48,177 nt of DNA from Methylobacterium bullatum (lineage in GTDB: Bacteria > Pseudomonadota > Alphaproteobacteria > Rhizobiales > Beijerinckiaceae). The stretch spans positions 1 to 48,177 of the forward strand of contig NZ_NKUG01000092.1 in the NCBI RefSeq assembly GCF_014845095.1. The letters are read 5' to 3'. Of this stretch, positions 43,011 through 48,177 are shown one piece after another. The notes beneath the pieces were generated by a model. The model did no database searches. It was given only the letters and a program-made list of their open reading frames with translations, and was not told where the DNA came from. The translations under genes and the position numbers were made by a program. The stretch's first letter is position 1. Each line of letters begins with the position of its first letter.

Positions 43011-43362
43011 GCTCGGCCGCAAAGACGATCATCGCGGACCACCCCGCGCGCTACATCACCGCCCTACATAACTGCCTTCCGAGACAAGTAAAAAATAACA
43101 TTGCGCTGATCTGCAGGGCGACCAATCGGTAATAATCAGTGTTATGGTTTGATCTGCCTGAATAAATAGACAGGAGTGGATAATCAATATCTTGGGCGCT
43201 TCAAGGCATCGATAGGCATCTGAAGCGCGACCGGACCGATTGAAGGCTCCACAATGGGTCGATCACTCGTGGGAACGGGATTGCCCGGCCCCGCGACGAT
43301 GCCTGCGCGTTCACAGTCGCGAGCTTCATCGAGACACGGATGCGGCGGACGTTGCACGGCAA
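43011..43362. other. Gap upstream of the MarR gene end
   Basis: About 350 bases with an AT-rich stretch at about 43085-43190. No gene is supported. The region together with the IS256 remnant looks like decayed insertion DNA. Confidence 0.45.
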
Positions 43363-43884
43363 TCACCCCAGCAACTCATCTTTGCCCCGACGCTGTTGGT
43401 TGGCTGCAGTGATCTTCTTCATCAGGCGGATCAGGGTCGCTTGCTCGTCTTCCGAGAGGGATTCGAGCGTCGCGTCGTGCGCCTGTCGTGCGGCCGCCTC
43501 CATCCGGCTCAGCAAGACGCGGCCGGCCTGAGTCAACCGGCAGCGTTGAGAGCGCCGGTCGGTCGGTGAAGCAGAGCGTTCGACGAATCCGCGTGCTTCC
43601 AGACGTTTGATGGCGCCGGTCGTCGTCGTACGGTCGAGAGCCACAGCATTGGCTAAGGTTGTCTGATCGGCTTCGCCGCATTCTGCCAGTAAAGAGAGCA
43701 GGCTGTACTGCAGCGGAGTGATACGGAAAGCGCCACAACGCTCTGAAAAGAGGCTGACGTGAATCTGATGAAGGCGCCGGATGAGAAATCCCGGCCGCTC
43801 CGGCAAAAGCCAAGGTGTTCCGATGGGCTGAAGAGCCTCCGGTGATGGCGCCGCATTCGCTTCAGCCAGCCCGCTTTCGTTCAT
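43363..43884 (-). CDS. MarR family transcriptional regulator
   Basis: The protein has 173 residues from the ATG at 43884; an upstream ATG at 43941 would add 19. The winged helix is QTTLANAVALDRTTTTGAIKRLEARGFVERSASPTDRRSQRCRLTQAGR. Flanking helices form the dimer interface. MarR proteins usually repress a neighbouring operon until a phenolic or other small ligand binds. It is divergent from the amidohydrolase operon, and a perfect 14-base palindrome lies between them. It is probably the local regulator. Confidence 0.92.
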   Translation of the reverse strand: MNESGLAEANAAPSPEALQPIGTPWLLPERPGFLIRRLHQIHVSLFSERCGAFRITPLQYSLLSLLAECGEADQTTLANAVALDRTTTTGAIKRLEARGFVERSASPTDRRSQRCRLTQAGRVLLSRMEAAARQAHDATLESLSEDEQATLIRLMKKITAANQQRRGKDELLG

Positions 43885-43956
43885 CCGCGTCTCGTCTCCC
43901 GCTCCCGATCCGAAGCCCGGACCGTTCCTGGCACGTAACATGCATTGGCAGATATA

Positions 43957-43970
43957 CGAAGCATGCTTCG
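43957..43970. promoter_or_regulatory. Palindromic operator CGAAGCATGCTTCG
   Basis: A perfect 14-base palindrome, extendable to 20 bases with one mismatched pair (AT arms on each side), sits between the divergent marR and amidohydrolase genes. The location and size are typical of a MarR operator. Confidence 0.7.
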
Positions 43971-44035
43971 CATTTCCTTGGTCACGTCCGTGCGAGGCAA
44001 GGCGAAGGCCGACACGCGACGATGGAGGAGACGGA

Positions 44036-45310
44036 ATGGACGCTGGTCGCTACGACATGCTGCTGCGCGGCGGACGGGTCATCTGCCCGGTTTCCGGCAT
44101 CGACGGCATCAAGGACGTCGCCATCCGTGACGGGCGGATCGCCGCCGTCGAGGACCACATCGTCCCCTCCTCGTCGACCGAGGTGGTGAACGTCCAGGGC
44201 AAGCTGGTCCTGCCGGGGATGATCGACACCCACGGCCACGTCTACCAATACGTCACAGGCCGGTTCGGACTGCCGCCCGACATGGTCGGCGTGCGCTCAG
44301 GGGTGACCACGGTCATCGACCAGGGCGGCGCCTCCTGCATGACCCTGCCGGGCTTTCGCCACTTCGTCTCCGAGAAGGCCGAGACCCGGATCTACGCGTT
44401 CCTCTCCGCCTATCTGGTCGGCGGCCTCGAAGGGCACTTCTATCCGAACCTCTACAGCCCGGACGGAGTCGACATCGACGCCACGGTGAAGTCGGCGGTG
44501 GAGAACCGCGACCTCGTGCGCGGCATCAAGGGGCACGCCGAGATCGGGGGCTTCGCCCGCTGGGGCATCAAGGTGATGGAGATGGCGGCCGAGATCAGCC
44601 GCCGGGCCGACCTGCCCCTCTACGTGCATTTCGGCCAGCTCTGGGGCCTGCCCGAGAGCGGCGCCAACGGCGAGGACGCCAACACCATCATGGAGCGGGT
44701 GATCCCGCTGCTGCGCCCCGGGGATTTCCTCGCCCACCCGTTCACGCGTCATCCGGGCGGCTTCATCAACGAGGAGGGCGTCGTCCACCCGATCATCCGG
44801 GCGGCAATGGATGCGGGCCTCCGGGTCGATGTCGGGCATGGCAGCCACTTCTCATATCGGGTGGCCCGCGCCTCCCTGCCGGCGGGCGTCGTGCCCTACA
44901 CGTTGGGCGCCGACATGCACGGCTACAACACCGAGGTGCCGCGACCGGCGGGCACGCCCGAGGAGCACCACGACGACGAGAACCACCCCTTCCTCGGCCA
45001 GGCCCGCTTCAGCCTGACCCAGGCCATGAGTTCGATGATGGCGTTGGGCCTCAGCCTCGAAGAGGTGGTGCCCATGGTGACGAAGCATCCGGCCGAGATG
45101 CTGGGCCTGTCCGACCGGATCGGCGCCCTGACGCCGGGCTTCGCCGCCGACGTCTCGGTGCTGCACGACCATCGCGGTCGCTTCCTGTTGCGCGACAACG
45201 AGGACACGCAGGTCATCGCCCAGCGCCTGCTGCAGCCGGCCTTCTGCCTGCGCGCCGGCCGCCGCTTCGACGCCGACTCGCCGATCCTGCCCAGCGCCAT
45301 CGCGGCCTGA
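44036..45310 (+). CDS. Amidohydrolase/deacetylase family metallohydrolase
   Basis: The protein has 424 residues from the ATG at 44036, which has a GGAGGAG site five bases upstream. Metal ligands are seen as DTHGH (His66 and His68), VHFGQL, VGHGSHFS and TLGADMHGYN. The N-terminal LLRGGRVICPVSGIDG and the closing LTPGFAADVSVL are the usual beta-sandwich parts. This resembles the COG3964 deacetylase-type amidohydrolases. It probably hydrolyses an amide or cyclic ureide-like bond; the substrate is unknown. The next gene follows 27 bases later. Confidence 0.9.
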   Translation: MDAGRYDMLLRGGRVICPVSGIDGIKDVAIRDGRIAAVEDHIVPSSSTEVVNVQGKLVLPGMIDTHGHVYQYVTGRFGLPPDMVGVRSGVTTVIDQGGASCMTLPGFRHFVSEKAETRIYAFLSAYLVGGLEGHFYPNLYSPDGVDIDATVKSAVENRDLVRGIKGHAEIGGFARWGIKVMEMAAEISRRADLPLYVHFGQLWGLPESGANGEDANTIMERVIPLLRPGDFLAHPFTRHPGGFINEEGVVHPIIRAAMDAGLRVDVGHGSHFSYRVARASLPAGVVPYTLGADMHGYNTEVPRPAGTPEEHHDDENHPFLGQARFSLTQAMSSMMALGLSLEEVVPMVTKHPAEMLGLSDRIGALTPGFAADVSVLHDHRGRFLLRDNEDTQVIAQRLLQPAFCLRAGRRFDADSPILPSAIAA

Positions 45311-45336
45311 CCCTGGCACTCGAAGGAGACGACCGC

Positions 45337-46203
45337 ATGAGGGCCGATCCGTCCCCGCTGCCGCCCGACCCCCGGCGCGATTGGTCCCGCCTCGACCGGG
45401 CGGCGCGGGACGCTGCCTACGACAACAACGCTGCGGTGCCCGATGCCGCCGCCCAGGCCGCTGCGCGGAACGCGGCCTCCGCAATCTACCGCGCCGCGCA
45501 TCCGGGCGCCCTCGACATCCCCTATGCGCCCGAGCCGCGCACGGCCCTCGACCTCTATCCGGCGACAAACCCGGCGGCGCCCTGCCTCGTCTTCATTCAT
45601 GGCGGCTATTGGCAGCGCAATTCCCCTGACCTGTTCGCCTGCTTCGCCGAAGGTCCCGCCGCTGCCGGCTGGTCCGTGGCGATGCCCGGCCACACCCTCG
45701 CCCCCGAAGCGAGCCTGACGCAAATCGTCGAGGAGATCGGCTTGTGCCTCGACTGGCTGGCAGAGCACGGGCCGGCTCACGGCGTTGCCGGTCCGTTGGT
45801 GATCGCCGGCTGGTCGGCGGGGGCGCATCTCGCGGCGATGCAGCTCCATCATCCGGCCGTTGTGGCAGGGCTCGCGATTTCGGGCGTCTACGAACTCGGG
45901 CCCATCCGTGACACCGGCCTGAACGATGCCCTCTCACTCACCGACGCTGAGGTCGCGGCCTTCTCACCCCTGCGCCTGCCGGTGATGGGGAAACCCTTGG
46001 CCATTGCTTATGGCAGCGCCGAGCGCCCGGCCCTCGTCCACGACGCCCGTGACTTCCATGCCCTGCGCAGCGCCCACCACGCGCCGGGGCCGCTCGTCCC
46101 CGTGGCGGGGGCCGAACACTTCTCGATCTTGAACGAACTGCGTCGTCCCGGCGGCGTGCTGGTGCGCGCCGCGATCGACCTCATCGAGGGGAGACACGCA
46201 TGA
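45337..46203 (+). CDS. Kynurenine-formamidase-like alpha/beta hydrolase
   Basis: The protein has 288 residues. The oxyanion motif HGGYW (88-92) is typical of kynurenine formamidase and carboxylesterase relatives. The nucleophile is Ser160 (GWSAG) and the catalytic His is probably His261 (GAEHFS). Such enzymes hydrolyse N-formyl amides or small esters. The position between an amidohydrolase and a Mo hydroxylase suggests a step in a ring-opening or amide-removal pathway. AAGGAGA precedes the ATG. The stop overlaps the next start (ATGA). Confidence 0.88.
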   Translation: MRADPSPLPPDPRRDWSRLDRAARDAAYDNNAAVPDAAAQAAARNAASAIYRAAHPGALDIPYAPEPRTALDLYPATNPAAPCLVFIHGGYWQRNSPDLFACFAEGPAAAGWSVAMPGHTLAPEASLTQIVEEIGLCLDWLAEHGPAHGVAGPLVIAGWSAGAHLAAMQLHHPAVVAGLAISGVYELGPIRDTGLNDALSLTDAEVAAFSPLRLPVMGKPLAIAYGSAERPALVHDARDFHALRSAHHAPGPLVPVAGAEHFSILNELRRPGGVLVRAAIDLIEGRHA

Positions 46204-48177
46204 GCGACGCGAACGGCCTCACCGAGGGCGTCGGCGCCCGCCTGCCCCGCAAGGAAGACGACCGCCTGATGCGCGGGCGCGGACACTATGTCGGCGATCT
46301 GCGCCTGCCCGGCCTGCAGGATGTCGCCTTCGTCCGCAGCCCCCTGGCGCATGCCCGCATCCGGGCGATCCACGTACCTGACGCGTTTCGCGGGCAGGTG
46401 TTCACGGCGGCCGACCTCGCGGACGTGCAGCCGATCCGGGCCGTCTCGGGGCTCGCCGGCTTCAAGGTCTCCGAGCAGCCGGTCCTGGCCAAGGACAAGG
46501 TCCGGCAGGTCGGGGAATTGCTGGCGATCTGCCTCGCGCCGACGCGGGCGCAAGCCGAAGACATCGCTGCCGCCATCGTCCTCGACCTCGAGGAGCTTCC
46601 GGCCGTGCACGACATGCTCGCCGCCCGCGAGCCCGGCTCCGCCCTGGTCCACGAGCATTGGGGCGACAACGTTTTTCTTGAGACCCTGGTCGACGTGAAC
46701 TTCACTTCGGCGCTCGACGCTCCGATCAAGGTCTCGCGCACCATCTCCACCGGACGCCAGTGCATGGCGCCCATCGAGGGGCGGGGCACGGTGGTGCATC
46801 TCGACCACCGCATGGACCAGCTCGTGGTCCACACGGCGAGCCAGATGCCGCACATCGTGCGCAACGGCCTCTCCGAATGTCTCGGGATCGAGCAGGGGCG
46901 CCTGCGCATCGTCTCGCCCGATGTGGGCGGCGGCTTCGGCTACAAGGCGATCCTGCTCGCCGAGGATGTCTGCCTCGCCTGGCTGGCGCTCCGCGTCGGC
47001 CACCCCGTGCGCTGGCTGGAAGACCGGCGCGAGCACCTCACCGCCAACGCCAATTGCCGCGAGCACCATTACCGCATCACCGCCTATGCGGAACGGGACG
47101 GCACCCTCCGGGGCATCGATTGCGAGGCCACGGTCGATTCCGGTGCCTACTCGGCCTACCCGTTCTCCGCCTGCCTGGAGGCCGCGCAGGTGGCCAGCAT
47201 CCTGCCCGGCCCCTACGACTTCCCGGCCTATCGCTGCCGGACCTGGTCGGTGGCCACCAACAAATGCCCGATCCTGCCCTATCGCGGGGTCGCCCGGACC
47301 GGCGTGTGCTTTGCCCTGGAACTGATCCTCGACGCGGTGGCGGCCGAGGCGGGCATCGAATCCTGGACGGTGCGCGAGAAGAACCTCGTGCGGGCCGAGC
47401 AGATGCCCTTCGACAACATCACCGCCAAGCATTTCGACAGCGGCGACTACCCGCAGGCGTTGAGACGCGCCCTCGCCGCCATCGACGTCGACGCCGTTCG
47501 GGCGCGCCAGCGGACACCCGAGGCCGACGGGCGCCGCATCGGCCTCGGACTCTCGATCTATTGCGAGCAGGCGGCGCACGGCACCTCGGTCTATTCCGGC
47601 TGGGGCATCCCCATGGTGCCGGGCCACGAGCAGGCCGGCGCGCGGCTCACCCCCGATGGCGGCCTCGAACTCCGGATCGGCGCCCATTCCCACGGGCAGG
47701 GATTGGAGACGACCCTGGCGCAGGTGGCGCACGAAATCCTCGGCGTGCCGGTGGCTCGCACGCGCCTCGTCCATGGCGACACCGCGATGACGCCGTATTC
47801 CACCGGTTCCTGGGGATCGCGCGTCATGGTGATGGCGGGCGGCGCCGTGGCGTCGGCCTGCCGCGAGCTCAGCTTGCGGGCGCTCCGCATCGGGGCGCAC
47901 CTGCTCCAGGCCGACCCGGCGGACTGCCGCTTCGAGGCGGGTCGCGTCGTCGGCCCCTCGGGCGATGTCGGCCTCGCCCAGATCGCCCACACCTGGTACC
48001 GGCGCCCGCAGGATCTGGCCCTCGATGTCGATCCGGGCGGCCTCGAAGTCACCGCCGGTTACAAGCCGCAACGCGATTCCGGCACCTTCTCCTACGCCGC
48101 CCATGCGGCCCTCGTCGCCGTGGACCCCGATTTAGGGGCGGTGGAAATCCTCGACTACGTCATCGTCGAGGATGGCG
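46200..48177 (+). CDS. Xanthine dehydrogenase family Mo-binding subunit (cut by window edge)
   Basis: About 659 residues lie in the window from the ATG at 46200. The opening RKEDDRLMRGRGHYVGDLRL matches CoxL/XDH-type large subunits. Moco-contact features include GGGFGYKAILLAED near 242, PYRGVARTGVCF and HSHGQGLETTLAQVAHEILG. The conserved catalytic Glu would lie beyond the edge. Such enzymes hydroxylate N-heterocycles, aldehydes or CO with water, using a separate [2Fe-2S] subunit and an FAD subunit; neither is seen so far. It is translationally coupled to the hydrolase. The frame is open at the edge, so it does not appear as a complete ORF. Confidence 0.93.
   Translation, partial: MSDANGLTEGVGARLPRKEDDRLMRGRGHYVGDLRLPGLQDVAFVRSPLAHARIRAIHVPDAFRGQVFTAADLADVQPIRAVSGLAGFKVSEQPVLAKDKVRQVGELLAICLAPTRAQAEDIAAAIVLDLEELPAVHDMLAAREPGSALVHEHWGDNVFLETLVDVNFTSALDAPIKVSRTISTGRQCMAPIEGRGTVVHLDHRMDQLVVHTASQMPHIVRNGLSECLGIEQGRLRIVSPDVGGGFGYKAILLAEDVCLAWLALRVGHPVRWLEDRREHLTANANCREHHYRITAYAERDGTLRGIDCEATVDSGAYSAYPFSACLEAAQVASILPGPYDFPAYRCRTWSVATNKCPILPYRGVARTGVCFALELILDAVAAEAGIESWTVREKNLVRAEQMPFDNITAKHFDSGDYPQALRRALAAIDVDAVRARQRTPEADGRRIGLGLSIYCEQAAHGTSVYSGWGIPMVPGHEQAGARLTPDGGLELRIGAHSHGQGLETTLAQVAHEILGVPVARTRLVHGDTAMTPYSTGSWGSRVMVMAGGAVASACRELSLRALRIGAHLLQADPADCRFEAGRVVGPSGDVGLAQIAHTWYRRPQDLALDVDPGGLEVTAGYKPQRDSGTFSYAAHAALVAVDPDLGAVEILDYVIVEDG

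Noticed and set aside
46008..48104. 698-residue minus-strand frame opposite the Mo hydroxylase
   Set aside because: Shadow of the XDH-family gene, which lacks a stop in the window; the plus-strand motifs are decisive.

Overview
The window looks like chromosomal DNA from a high-GC alphaproteobacterium of the order Hyphomicrobiales (Rhizobiales), most likely Methylobacterium or a close relative (Methylobacteriaceae). This rests on a popZ-tolC-isoaspartate methyltransferase gene order, an flbT gene beside a flagellin, strong G/C preference in third codon positions, and the mix of gene families. The genus is an inference; no 16S rRNA or tRNA gene was seen.

Layout. Bases 1-2828 (minus strand) hold popZ (cut by the window edge), tolC and an isoaspartate methyltransferase-like gene. 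Bases 3021-7352 are a tight five-gene minus-strand operon: an exported aldo/keto reductase, an exported Rossmann oxidoreductase, an Npt-type nucleotide carrier, a low-molecular-weight tyrosine phosphatase and a fructosamine-kinase-like enzyme. It reads as a carbonyl/glycation repair operon. Bases 7419-11026 carry small genes: a thiamine-binding protein, a Gly/Tyr-rich secreted protein with a clear terminator, a TolA-C-like protein, a TerB protein and small membrane proteins. Bases 11048-15496 hold flbT and a giant 1323-residue flagellin whose central region is eight diverged copies of a module of about 95-100 residues. Its promoter region contains four spaced TGAGAC boxes. An AraC regulator is divergent from it. 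Bases 17225-20800 hold a class GN sortase, its VIT-VWA substrate with an LPQTG tail, and an XRE-type regulator. Bases 20801-25306 are less conserved: a secreted alpha/beta hydrolase, a perfect 20-bp hairpin, and fragments of a GspE ATPase and a DDE transposase.

Bases 25307-48177 are dominated by redox and catabolic genes. An AraC regulator is divergent from an operon encoding a molybdopterin oxidoreductase, a seven-iron ferredoxin, an FprA-type ferredoxin reductase and MoaA. A minus-strand operon ridA-MOSC-PDR reductase resembles an mARC/YiiM-type Mo-dependent reductase. An MHS-family transporter is divergent from an XRE-cupin regulator, which is followed by a SolA-like amine oxidase and a complete polar amino acid ABC transporter. 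After an IS256 remnant, a MarR regulator is divergent from an amidohydrolase, a kynurenine-formamidase-like hydrolase and a xanthine-dehydrogenase-family Mo subunit that runs off the window. Three separate molybdenum modules lie within about 21 kb. The likely theme is oxidation of nitrogen-containing organic compounds; the actual substrates cannot be read from the sequence.
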